Numbered from the stretch's first letter, positions 17,909 through 28,773 are shown. The stretch: DNA of 31,842 nt from Zelonia costaricensis (GCA_030849075.1 JASAOO010003247.1:1-31842), one strand, 5' to 3'. The notes: generated by a model not told the origin, from the sequence alone. Program-made: numbers and translations.

Positions 17909-20468
17909 TAACGATCGCAAGGAAGGAGAAGGAGAAAAGGGAGATGCGGCTGAGTTGTGGAAGCCCAGTATCAGCGCGTGTCTCCTACCAGAGAGGCGAA
18001 GGAAAGCAAAAGACGGCACAAGCTCACGCATGCACCTGTCCACGAAGACTCCTTCGCCTCCTGAAGTGCCTCTTGTGTCTCTGCGTGAGTGTGTGCGGAG
18101 GGGTGGAGGGGAAGGGTGGAGGGGACGCTAGAACACACGCAGTGGCCGCTCGCCTTCGGCTTGGAAAAGGGGGAGCTGCTGTGGTGGTAGGCGTCCTACA
18201 GGACGTTGAGTTTTATGTGCGTGTGCGCTCCTACCTGTGTGTGTGTGTGTGTGGTTGGGTGTGCCTGCGTGCGTGGCGAGTGTGCAGGTACGCTGATCGC
18301 GCGATGAGACGAGAGGAGCAGAAAAGCAGAGTGACATCGACGCCTAAAAGAAGAACATGAACGCATACACACCGAGCTTCGAGCCCCGGTCGAGAAGACG
18401 CAGTGAACAAACAGAACCTGGATGTGTGTAGATGCCGTTATCGCCGACGCACACGCAGCTTCGTTCTTCACCAGCGGCTTCTCCTTCCCTTCCACCCCCT
18501 CCCCTCACAGGCGTAAAGCCGCCCCGCGCGCTGCCGCAGCACGGTACGTCCTCCCTTCTCTCCCCCGTCAACTCGCTCTCCTCGTCGGCTTCCTCCACTA
18601 GAACCATACACACACACACACACCGACACACACAACTGTGCTAGTGAGGAGGAGTGAGGAAGGGGAGGCTTGAGAAGGTGGGAGAGGTCGTTCTGACGTG
18701 CCTCATGCGCGCTGCACACCTCCCGAGCACAATCATCTTTTTTTGAGGGTAGGAGCTCATGAAGAGGGACGGGTATGGGCACATGCACGCACACCCGCAC
18801 CACACACGCGATGCGGGTAGTGTCCGTTCGATACTCGTTTCTTCTTTTTTTTCCCTTCTTCTTTGCCGGCTGACTTGAGCAGCAGCAAAAATTAAAACAA
18901 AGCAAAACATGGAGAGCGTGAATTTGCACACTCATACTCTCTCTCTCTGACACACACACTCTCACACTCACAAACACTTTTCTTTTCGTGTGTTCTCTAC
19001 AGAGTTTTCTTTTTCTCTTTTTTTTTTGCGTTTGGCTGTACTGACAAAGAGTTCAGTTATGGACCTTATTAACATTGGCAATGCACGCATGTGACCTGCC
19101 CATGCCTGTCCATCTCCTCCCCGCCTCCCCAACCGCCACCGCCCATCATCGCCGCCCTCTTGCATTCCAGATAGAGGACCGGGTGGGGGACTGGGAGGGA
19201 GGTGAGGGTGGGGGGGGGGAGCTGAGAAAAGGAGTCAGGGCAGGGTGCACGGAAAGCGCCGCGACGGAGCCGGGATCGAATACCCACTTGTACGCACATG
19301 CTCATCCACGCGCTCGCACACGCACACATACACACACACACAGAGAGAGTAGAACAACAAACAAAAAAGGAGACAACAAAGGGAAACGAAAGAGGGAAGC
19401 GGAGCAACATCGAGAAAAGGCAAAAAAGGCGAGCACAACGCATGCACGCACTCAGCCACTAGCACGTGAGCCAGTGAGTGGGAGGAGACAGAGGCGAGCT
19501 GGATAGGGGGGGGGGGGACTGCGAAGCTCAACGCGGATCCGCAACGCATGCAACACAACGAGAACAGACGAAACGGAGAAAGAGATAGAGAAGAAGGGAA
19601 GCAAGAGGGTGTGTGGGTGCTTGTGTGGGCGAGGTGGGGAGGGGAGGAGTTCGGGGTGGTAGTCGTGGCAGGTTCAATGGTGACGGCGACGGCAGACGAG
19701 TGGGTCGACAGCGGGTAGACCTGCGACAAGGGGGATGCAAGGCAGAGGGCGGACGATTCCCAGATGCACAGCAGCCGCGAACAACAACAGAGTGCAGCCG
19801 AGCGAGACAAGGACAGAGCGGTGCCCTCGCAGCGACGAAGAGTCAAACATAAAAAAAAACAAGCAAAGAACTGCCTTCTCTTCCGTGTGGTTGCAGGGGG
19901 GGGGGCGGTAGGCTGATTTGATGTGAGCGGTGGAGAAACAGGGAAAGTGCGGGGAGGGCCCTCTGTGGGGTTTTTAGATTCTTTCTCTTCACCTCCGCCG
20001 CTGCCCAGCATCACCGTACTCGCTCTACGCCGCTGGATAAGTACACCAGGTCGCGCTGCCGGAGTCCGAGGGGGAGGGAGGGTGGGAGGGTAGTGAGTAA
20101 AGATTTGGAATGGAGGCGGAGGTCGATGACAGAGGGAGGAGGGGGGGGGGGGAGGAGGAGAGCGGGAGAGGAAGAAAAAAAAAAGCACGCCACGTGAAAA
20201 CACAGGAGGAAGCCAAAACGTACTCGGCCGTACTTGGCCGTCGCCTGCCTCTTTTTTTTTGCCCCTTTTCATCTTTTCGCTTAGCTCGTTCGCGTGTGAC
20301 CTCGTCTGTGGGTGTGTGGGATCGTACTGCCCGGCGTTGCGTGGGCGTGCGTGTGCGGCTCTTCCGCGAGTGGGCCTTGACTCCGTGGGGTCACAAAGCC
20401 CAATAAAGTACGGACACGCTCGGCAATCCGTCTGACTAGTGCAGGATAAGAACGCGCGCGGGCATCCA

Positions 20469-20469
<1 letters not shown>

Positions 20470-20518
<49 letters not shown>
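20470..20518. repeat. Longest CA microsatellite (24 units)
   Basis: An uninterrupted run of CA dinucleotides, followed by TGCACGCACGCACG. It lies in the large gene-free interval, so it would be a GU tract in RNA from the plus strand and a UG/CA tract in RNA of the gene-coding sense. Confidence 0.95.
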
Positions 20519-20520
<2 letters not shown>

Positions 20521-22612
20521 CACGCACGCACGAACACGTACATGGACACACTCGGCAATCACAGGAGGAAAAATAAGATGCGTGTACCCACAGGCGTCAG
20601 AGAGAGAGGGAGAACGAAAGCGAAAGCGAGGATGCAAGGAGACAAAAAGGGTGAGAGGGGATCCCGTGGTGGGTGGCGCCTTGACTTCTTGTCCTGTTCT
20701 TGTTGTTGTGTTCGTGTGTCTGCACCGGTGTGGAACGGAAGTGAGGAAGGAAAGTGAAAAAAGCAGTCAATACACAGAGAGGAAGAGGAAGAGGGAGTAC
20801 CTTGAAAGGCGAACCGTTGCACACACACAAACACAATGAGGGAAGAAAAAACAAGAAACAAGCAAACAAAAAAAAACCAGGATCAATACGAAGGCAGGGA
20901 AGCAAGGGCAAGCGTTCCCGGCCTCCATCTTTGCATAGGCAAGATGAGGCAACTTTTTTGTGGTCGTCTTCTGAAAAGACGTGGAGAGTGGAGTGGAGGA
21001 AGGAGGGGTGGGAGAGCGCGCACAGTTGCCGTGCCCCCGCACGCTGCCCTGCCCATGAGATCGGCGTCGTCATGGGTGGCGGCCTGGCAAGAAGCACCCC
21101 CCCCCTCAGCAAGAGTACCGACAGTTCCCGAAACAAACAAAAAAAAGAATCACTAACGACGAGAAAAACACATACATGCTCATTTTCAGAAACGCTGAGT
21201 GACTTGCGTGAGAGAAAGAGGACTTGTCGACCTCGACATCAACTGCGAGAGAAGAGTCAAAAACAGGTGAGGAAGGACGGTGGGGGACATCGGTTGGTGG
21301 ATGCGTATGGAGATGCCGATGAGAAAACCGGAAAGGAAGGGAGAGAGGGGTAGGGGCTTTGGGAGACGGAAGGAGCGGGGAGTGGGGCACAACGCTGGTG
21401 CGCGTTCGGGAAGTCAAGAGAAACATCGGGAGGAGCAGACACTGCGGACGCGCCTGGACAGGACGCGTCCCTTGCGGAAAAGAAAAGTGAAAAAAAAGAT
21501 GAGCACATAGATAGAGAGAGGGAGGGGGGAAAGGCCCCCCCCAAAAAAAAAAAAAACACCAGACGGATGGAGCACTGGAGCGGGAAAAAACGGAAAACTA
21601 AAAAAAATCTGAAAGCTGTTGACATCGGCGAGGAGGAGAGGGACGATGACGGGAAGAGGACAGCCAAAAGAAAAAAGTGGAACACGAAGACTCGCCGACA
21701 CCGTCTTGTGACCATCAGGGCGTCATCCTCAACGTGCTTGCTCGCTCGCTTGCTTTCTCGATTCTCTCTCGTTTTTCGTTTGTTGCAGTACTGTGTGTGT
21801 GTGTGGGGGGTTGTTTTCTTCCTGTCGCTGTTGTCTGCGCCTTTGTGCTTGTGTGGAAGTACCAGCAGAGGAACCTGGTGGTGCGTGCGCGAGGGTGTGC
21901 AAACGCTGTTGATTTGGTGTATGCGTGTGTGCTGTGACCTCTGGCACTGGGGTTTCTCTCCTTTTTTCTTTTTCGCGCCGTGCATGCAAGCCGCATGAAC
22001 AAAAAAAAAAGGTAACAGCGCCCGTAACTCCCCGTTGCACCCTTGAGAGCCACGCCCCTCATCAAAGCAAAGGTGGCGGAGAGCACACATCCGCACTCAC
22101 ACACACACACACACACAGGCAGAAACTTGTACATGAGCTAAAAAACACACACATACAACCGCACACGCGTCCATACGTAAGCTCACCCATACGAAAAGGA
22201 GCAAAAAAAAAGATTTGTCAATCTCAGCGCAGCCGACAACAGAAAACGATGCGGAGATCAGAGCGTGGCGGTGTGGGGGGGGGGGGGAAGGAGGGGGGGG
22301 GGGGTTAACCAAGAGCGCCCCGGCCCCGTGATGAGGAGGAAAACGGGGGTGGGGGTGGTGTGGGGGAAGGCGTAAGAAGAAAGCAGCGCCAGGAATATAA
22401 GAAAAAAGGAAAAAAAAGCTGGTCAGAGGCTGGAATGCACGGTCGCGAGGTGAGGGTGAGTACCGCGTGTCGATCGACTGAATAGACACACAAACACATC
22501 TATGCACGCCTTCTGAAGAGCGAAAACAAAACACACGCACGCGCAGTTTCGGCGACTCCTCGCGGCCGCGATGAAAGCTGAGGTACGTAAACACAGAGAC
22601 GCACTCACGCTG

Positions 22613-22641
22613 ACACACACACACCAACACACACACACACA
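22613..22641. repeat. CA microsatellite (interrupted)
   Basis: CA tract with one CCAA interruption in the large gene-free interval. A similar tract occurs at 22098-22117. Confidence 0.95.
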
Positions 22642-22792
22642 TGCGATAGCCCACACGAAGGAGAAGAGGACAGAGTGAGAGGGGGTGAGGAGGGGAGGAA
22701 GGGGAAGGGGGGGGGGGCACGGAGAAGACAGTGAAGGGAGGCGTTTTGAATTCGTTTTGGCGTGGCGGTGGACTTCGGCAGTAGACGGGGAN

Positions 22793-22861
22793 AGAAGACA
22801 GTGAAGGGAGGCGTTTTGAATTCGTTTTGGCGTGGCGGTGGACTTCGGCAGTAGACGGGGA
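22793..22861. repeat. 69-bp exact direct duplication flanking an N (probable assembly artefact)
   Basis: Positions 22723-22791 and 22793-22861 are identical and are separated by a single N at 22792. The arrangement matches that at 5095 and suggests two contig ends that overlap but were not merged. Confidence 0.85.
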
Positions 22862-25800
22862 GATAAAGAAGCGCCACCACCAGGAAACAAAAGAGAAAAG
22901 AAACGAGAAGGGGAAGTCGTCCGCTCTTGGGGGGGGAGGGGGAGGCGCGCGCCGAGTGCGTGATGTCGCGTAGAAAGCACAAGAAAACGCACGGGTGGAC
23001 GAGTAGTAGGAGGAGGAAGCGGGTTGCAGGGCTAAAAACGAGACTCTCACGGAATTGCGCTTTCGTTGAATCGAAAAGAAAAAAAAGGGCCACGAAAAGA
23101 CTCACGCAACTACGCAACACACAGACACACACGGACAGAAACAGACTCGGTAGGAACGAGGCAGGATGCTCAATGAAGCCGGAGTTGCCAGGGTTTTAAA
23201 AGGCCTTTTCGGCCAATCAAGTGCGGGAGGAGGATTTTTTTTTGGTTGGTGTGCGTGTGTTTTGTGTTTCTTTTTTTTTTTTTGGTTTGAGGAGGCAGAA
23301 TACGAGGTTGTGAAGGTGGGCAATGAGGGTCATGGCAGGCACACAAAACAAAACACTACTGGGCATCAAGCACGGCCACGATAAAGCATGTGGGTGTATG
23401 TGTGTATGTGTGCGTGTGTCTTTTCGTCCGAGAAGGGTGGAGGAAGGCAGGCGGGCTCATTCACCATGCACAAAAACAAAGTGGAGAAATGGGTGAGGTG
23501 AGGTGAGAAGGGGCGAGTCGGCGAAAAGAAGAGCTGATACGGGTGAGGGGGGAGGGGGGAGGAAGAAACGGAATAGGAGCCCGGAGAGGAAAAGGGGGGG
23601 GGGGCTGCACAAGGACGTGCTGCGATGTACAGAAGGAGAGAGAGCGTGCGCAATAAGCGAAAGCGCAGAGGAGGCGCGGAGGAAGGCAAAGGGGAACGGT
23701 AAGGCAGGAAGGGTGGGTGGGTGGGGGGAGGGGGGGGGAGTGACCACGCGCAGGGTGGTGAGTGTTCACCGTGGCGTGTGCAATAGAGGCGCCGAATTGT
23801 AGTAAGAAAGACACACACACACACAGACACAAGTGGAGGCGCGCAGGAATCGGCACACGTACATACGGCGACTACATGAACACACGCGTTCACATACCGG
23901 CCACATAAACACACACACACATGCTAATTCCCCTTCACACTTCCCGGTAGGGGGAGGGGAGGGGGGAGAATTAAAAAAGGACGGCCGAACACGGTGAAGA
24001 ACAACAAGAACACGAGCAACCACAAAAAGACAACTGGAGGGGAAACACGAACAAAACACCATCTCACAAAAAAAAAAAACACGTGCGTGTAAAACAATAA
24101 AGAAAAGTGAAGTAGCGATGATGGTCAAGCAATCCTGAAACAGCAAGTCGAAATCAGCACACAAACCAGAAGAAAAAGAGAAGATCGGAAATGCAGGAGG
24201 TGGAGGAGGAGGCACACCGGGGAGAAATGATAGAATGGGACCAGGTAGGTCACGACAAGGGAAAGACACACAAAAGCACACGCACGCACACACGCACGTG
24301 TGGAGGGTGGGTGGGGACAGAGGGGCACAGAAGGAAGAGGAAGGGACGAAAAGGGACAGCAAAGCAGAGCCACTGAGTACGAAGAAATCAACACAAGGGG
24401 GACGCGGGAAGATGAGGAGACAACGAACACTGAGGAACGCAGGAGGCAGATGCTGGTGGAGGAAGAAGGAAGCAAGCAAGCACACACACACGCGCACAAG
24501 CACAAGCACGCGAGCAACAAAAATGCAAGACAGATGGGAGGAGAGGGACACGGAGGGAGACCGGGGGGGGAGGGGGAACAAAGGGGCGGAGGAGGAAAGA
24601 GCGAGGCAAGTTCACACGAAAGCAAGCTGAAGGATAAGAGTCCAGTCGCACACAGGTTGAACCGCGCAAGCACACACGCCAGTACACGGAAATACGCAGA
24701 AAGATGAGAGGGAGAGGGAGCACCAGATGCGTACAGAAAACACCAAAGCAGACCAGAAAAAAAAAAAAGACAAGACGGAGAAGAAGTTCGACACACCCAA
24801 ACGAAATCAAATTGTGAGCGCGTGCTCGAGTCATGCAATCATCTTTTTATCTCATCGTTTTTTTTTTTTTTTACACGCCGGTGCGTTGAGGCAGTGAGAA
24901 CCGACGACAATAAGTGGGGGCGCGTCGACAGCGGTGGCGGGAAGTGGTGGGGGGAAGGGGATGGAAGGGGAAGAGGGGATGGGAATGCGGGGAGGCAGAG
25001 GAGAACTTTGATGGAGGAGACGAAAACGGGGACAACGTGAAGTGCATGCACGTCATTCGGAGCAAAAGCAAAGAAAGGAGAAAAAACAAAAAAGGCACGC
25101 AAAAGAACGCAAAACGTTAACAGGGAGGAGAAAAACAAAAAGGAACAGAGTGATACCACGGCCGAAGGGCGGGAGCGTGACCTTGCAGGCCCGGAGTCGA
25201 AGGAGAGACGGGACGGAGGGGGTTGTGTGTGTGTGTGTGTGTATGTCTGCGTTAAAAAAAGGTGAGGCGGCACGGTGAGAACATCGCACGTATACGGTAA
25301 CAGAAAAAAGGGAGAGAGAGAAACTGGCAGGGAGGGAGTGAGGGTGGTCAGTGATCCAGCCTCGGATCCATGCAAAAGGAAAAGGGAAGTACGTTAAAAA
25401 AAAAAAAGCGAAGAGGGCCCATGGCGGGTGCCAAACTCAAGGAAGAAGGTCACACATGCACGCACAAACATGCGCACACGCACGCGCTGTCAGCACAGAG
25501 AAGGAAGCACCACAGGCATTGGTAAACGAAAGCTGCAGCNCAGGCCAACGCAGTCGTCACGTGTTGAGGTCTGCCAAGCAACCACCTCGCAAGAGAGAAG
25601 GCAACACCAAACAACCAACACAGCAGGAGCACCACAAGGCAAACACAGAAGAAGAAAAAAAACGGAAAATTCTCCGAGAGGCTGGGAAGGGGGGGAGAGG
25701 GCGAGAGGGGAGGGGCGCCGTACCGTTTGACAGAAGGCGCGTCAATCCCACAGTTGCGTACACTTCTTTCAATTCGTTCCTCCAGGTGGTCGGGAGGGGG

Positions 25801-25935
25801 GGGGGGGGACAAGCGAACACGCGGAAACACACAGCAAGCGTGAGCACGCACGGGAGGCGAGACCATCCGCGCCGTGGGTAGAGCCCCTCAACGCTGCCTG
25901 ACGCTGCTGCACCTGGCAGGCTAGGCTAACCCCCG

Positions 25936-28626
25936 CTACTTGCTGTTCGCGCTGCTGCAGCTACTACTGCCGCTGCTGTTGCAGGCGGGTGCCGCACTGG
26001 TCGCCTCACCGCCGGCCATGCCATCCTCGGCCCCCTCTGTCCTCTCCGCCTCCGCCCCACCGCCGCCGGCGGCCTCGTCCCCTTCATGACGCTGCTGGTC
26101 GGCGTAGCGCACCTTGATGCGCTTGCCGTCGATCTCCTTCCCGTTGAGCTCCTTGATCGCCGCCTCGGTGCTCGCACCGTCCTTGTAATAGATGAAGCCG
26201 TACCCCTTGCTGCGCGGCACCCCGCGCTGGTTCGTTGCCGCGGGAAACGTGACCGACAGGTCCGCCGCAACGCACGTGTCGTTGGCGGCTGCCGCGGCGG
26301 CGGTGATGAGGGGGCTGGTGGTGGCACGCGGTGTTGTGGCCTGCTCGGCGGGGCCCGAGACGAAGGCGCCGTCGCTTGGACGCTTGGACGCGGTCTGCAG
26401 CGTCACGGCGGAGGAGCTCAGCGAGCGCGCCCCGTGGCCCTCCGCGTCACTGGAGCTGCCGCCACCGCTTCGCGCCGTCGGACTGGCCGCCGCTGCCGCC
26501 GCTGTCGGGGACGCGACCAGGACGACCTTGCGGTGGCGGAAGTCGTAGATGATGTGACTCTTCTCCTCCATGAGCTCGCCGTAAGCCCGGAAGAGGTCCT
26601 TGAACTGCTCGTTCGAGAGGCGCTGCGGCAAGTAGTTCACGATGAGCTGCTGCTTCGTCGTGTCGATCTCCACCGGGTCCTCATCGAAGGGCAGGCCCTG
26701 CACCACCGGCGCCGCCGCCGCCGCGCCACCTCCCTGCGCCTTGCCCTTCCCCGTGACCGCCCCGCCCTCGCCGCTGCCCGGCTTGTCCGCGTCTGCAACG
26801 TTTGCGGGCACGCTGCCCGACTTGCCCTTCGCCGGCGCAGAGAGCCGTTTCTCGTTCGAGCGGGCGGCGGCGGCGGTGGTTGCCGCGCTGGTGCTGGCGG
26901 CGATGAGCGAGCGGTAGTGCTCCAGCACGCGCTCGTCGTACACCGGGCCGGTCGGCGTCGAAGGCGGCAGCGACGTCTTCGGTCCGTGAAAGACAGGCAC
27001 CACGTGCGGCAGCGCGGCGGTGTACTGCGTTGGGGTCGCCGCCCCGGCCGTCGTGCTGAACACGAAGCCGTGCGCGGGCGGGGTGGCGGCCATGAAGGCT
27101 GCCTGCGGCAGCTGCTGCGATTGCTGAAGCTGCAGGAGATGCGGCTGCATGGCGGGGGCAGCGGCCGCCGTGAAGGCCGCATAGGGCGACGCGCCGGTGC
27201 CAGCGAGCTGACCCGCTGCGAGGACGTAGTACGCAGTGGAGGCGGCAGACGCATGCTGCAGCGGCTGCTGTGGCGGGGTCGAGGGCGCGGGCTGCTGCTG
27301 CTGCGGCGGCGTCATGCCGACGATGCTGTACCCGGCCGGCGTCGCTTGTCCGAACGAGATGGGCACGAACGTGTTGGGTGAGAAGAACTGCGGCGCTTGC
27401 TGCTGCTGGAGGTGCGGCGACGGAGGTTGCTCGACTTGCATCGGGGACTGCTGGGCGCTCCCAAAGCCACTGGAGCTGTTGGCCGGGGGAAGGCGCAGGG
27501 ACGACTCGGCGGAGAGCTGCGAGCGCGGCACGGCATCTCCAAGGGTGACGGACGGATACATGAGGGGACAGCTCAGCGGACAGGCGCCACTCGAGGGAGC
27601 TGCTGCGGCGGTTGGTGCGCCGCCGCTCATTTCGGGGGAGGCAAAGGGCTGGCTTCTAGAGCCGCTGCCGCTCCCTGGAACAAGAACAAGGAGCGACGAG
27701 TTCACGCCCCCCGACGCGGGGTCACTGGTGAGGGGCGCGTACATGCCGCTTCCAACGCCGCCGCTGATACTGCTACCGGTCGGAGCGGGTGTGAACACCG
27801 AACTCGCCGGCGGAAACGTGTACGGCAGCGCCGGGGACGCGGGGTAGGACAGGGCAGTGTAGGGGACTTGCGCCTCGGCTGGTGCCGCCACGGCAGCGAC
27901 GGCGGTGGGGGTGGTGGCGTTGTGGGAGGCACTGCGGTACGGCAACGAGCCGGTCTGCTTGGCGGCAGACATGATCGCCGCGAAGTCGTTGGACAGGAAG
28001 GCGTTGGGCACGTGGCCGCTACTCGCGACACTCGCTGCACGACCCCCACTGCCCGCACCGACCACAGCGCTGCTGTCGTTGTTGTTGAGCTGCGACAGAT
28101 TGTTGTCAGAATGGGGCGGGGCGGGGCTAGAGATGCGGCGGAAGAGGTTCGACGCGCGCTGCGCGGACACCCACGCGGGAGTTGCCGCGGACCCGGGTGC
28201 CGCGGCAGTGGCAGCGCCCGGCGGCATGCACGAGTCTCCGCCGCCACGGCCAGGGGTGGCGATGACGCAGGAGGCCGACTGCGCGACGTTCACGTTGACG
28301 CTGGCGTTGAGCGAGGAGCCGAGGTCCCAGTGCATGAGGGGGCCAGGGGCGTACAGCGCGTTACTGCCGCCGCCAACACCCGCACCACTCGATGCCGGGC
28401 CATATTGGTGCGGCTGCGAGGGTGTAACTGGCGACATGATGCTGTTCATCGGCGCTGTTGGTGTGGGGCGCGCGCCGTTGGCGGTACCGTGGCTTCCCTG
28501 AGGAAAGGTGTAGTACACAAAGCGCTGTGGCTGCTGCTCCTGCTGCGTAAAGTAGTGGTACCCACCCTGTGCGGCGGCATTGCCGGTCGCGCCGCCGGTC
28601 AGGGTGATGAAGGGACCCTGCTGCAT
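25936..28626 (-). CDS. RNA-binding protein with one RRM split by a low-complexity insert; Gln-rich N-terminal region
   Basis: This 896-residue protein probably binds mRNA and regulates stability or translation, the main level of control in trypanosomatids. The RRM is in two blocks. LIVNYL (661-666, RNP2) with LSNEQFKDLFRAYGELMEEK (670-689) forms beta1-alpha1, and KGYGFIYY (807-814, RNP1) with STEAAIKELNGKEIDGKRIK (819-838) forms beta3 to beta4. About 100 residues of Ala/Ser/Thr/Gly-rich sequence (roughly 701-803) lie between, at the beta2-beta3 loop. The N-terminal 600 residues are disordered and rich in Gln, Ala, Ser and Pro, with several short poly-Gln runs, and resemble prion-like regions. 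The C-terminal tail is acidic then Ser-rich. The start is ATG 28626, the first AUG after the acceptor at 28774-28775. The open frame continues upstream to 28713, but that extension starts with GTG and crosses a TG repeat. An 8.1-kb gene-free interval lies downstream. The RRM call is certain; the specific orthologue is not. Confidence 0.92.
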   Translation of the reverse strand: MQQGPFITLTGGATGNAAAQGGYHYFTQQEQQPQRFVYYTFPQGSHGTANGARPTPTAPMNSIMSPVTPSQPHQYGPASSGAGVGGGSNALYAPGPLMHWDLGSSLNASVNVNVAQSASCVIATPGRGGGDSCMPPGAATAAAPGSAATPAWVSAQRASNLFRRISSPAPPHSDNNLSQLNNNDSSAVVGAGSGGRAASVASSGHVPNAFLSNDFAAIMSAAKQTGSLPYRSASHNATTPTAVAAVAAPAEAQVPYTALSYPASPALPYTFPPASSVFTPAPTGSSISGGVGSGMYAPLTSDPASGGVNSSLLVLVPGSGSGSRSQPFASPEMSGGAPTAAAAPSSGACPLSCPLMYPSVTLGDAVPRSQLSAESSLRLPPANSSSGFGSAQQSPMQVEQPPSPHLQQQQAPQFFSPNTFVPISFGQATPAGYSIVGMTPPQQQQPAPSTPPQQPLQHASAASTAYYVLAAGQLAGTGASPYAAFTAAAAPAMQPHLLQLQQSQQLPQAAFMAATPPAHGFVFSTTAGAATPTQYTAALPHVVPVFHGPKTSLPPSTPTGPVYDERVLEHYRSLIAASTSAATTAAAARSNEKRLSAPAKGKSGSVPANVADADKPGSGEGGAVTGKGKAQGGGAAAAAPVVQGLPFDEDPVEIDTTKQQLIVNYLPQRLSNEQFKDLFRAYGELMEEKSHIIYDFRHRKVVLVASPTAAAAAASPTARSGGGSSSDAEGHGARSLSSSAVTLQTASKRPSDGAFVSGPAEQATTPRATTSPLITAAAAAANDTCVAADLSVTFPAATNQRGVPRSKGYGFIYYKDGASTEAAIKELNGKEIDGKRIKVRYADQQRHEGDEAAGGGGAEAERTEGAEDGMAGGEATSAAPACNSSGSSSCSSANSK
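26218..26526 (-). other. Low-complexity insertion inside the RRM
   Basis: This segment encodes about 103 residues, rich in Ala, Ser, Thr and Gly with two Ala runs. It separates the DFRHRK end of beta2 from the SKGYGFIYY start of beta3. Removing it in thought leaves normal RRM spacing (about 19 residues between the YG of alpha1 and GYGF, close to the usual 17). The frame remains open throughout and codon use matches the flanks, so it is coding and not an intron, although no acceptor search was possible. Confidence 0.75.
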
Positions 28627-28773
28627 TTGCGGAGCTGCTGCACCGATGTGGCTCGCCAACCGCGCTGGCGACAATTCACGCGTGTGTGTGTGTGTGTGTG
28701 TTTGTCTCTGCACCTCTGAGACACTCTACACCGCTTCGTGTCGTGGCGAGGTGCTTCGAGTGGAAAGAGCGAC

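Larger units (their letters stand above)
17829..25935. other. 8.1-kb gene-free interval, probably mostly the 3' UTR of the RRM gene
   Basis: No frame on either strand gives a protein-like translation across 8.1 kb. Minus frames such as 19235-20551, 22097-23050 and 23766-24581 are Ser/Pro/Phe/Cys-rich or Thr-His repeats caused by pyrimidine bias and microsatellites. The interval contains the longest CA tract (20470-20518), other CA/TG tracts, G-runs up to 13 bases (22275-22304), a duplication around an N at 22792, an N at 25540, a plus-strand pyrimidine-rich island at about 18430-19170 and less repetitive patches near 19030-19130, 21700-22000 and 23160-23225. It may carry regulatory RNA elements or an unrecognised non-coding RNA. 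Confidence 0.6.

Noticed and set aside
19271..19287. tRNA T-arm-like string CGGGATCGAATACCCAC
   Set aside because: The loop does not fit the seven-base TTCGAAT-type loop and I found no acceptor stem or D arm around it. A tRNA scan would settle it.
19235..20551. 438-codon minus-strand open frame
   Set aside because: The translation starts in the CA tract (poly Cys-Val), then Pro/Ser/Phe/Leu low complexity. There is no domain and no consistent codon use, so it is an effect of pyrimidine-rich sequence.
22097..23050. 317-codon minus-strand open frame
   Set aside because: It runs through the N22792 duplication, which repeats part of the peptide. Ser/Pro/Phe/Cys-rich with no recognisable fold.
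28627..28713. 29-codon N-terminal extension of the RRM protein
   Set aside because: It begins with GTG, not ATG, and encodes a Thr-His repeat from the TG tract. The first AUG after the likely splice site is 28626.
27397..28719. Long plus-strand frames opposite real genes (also 26086-27381, 5498-6667 and 10164-11255)
   Set aside because: Antisense shadows of GC-rich genes with Arg/Gly/Ala/His-rich translations. The minus-strand frames carry the recognisable domains.
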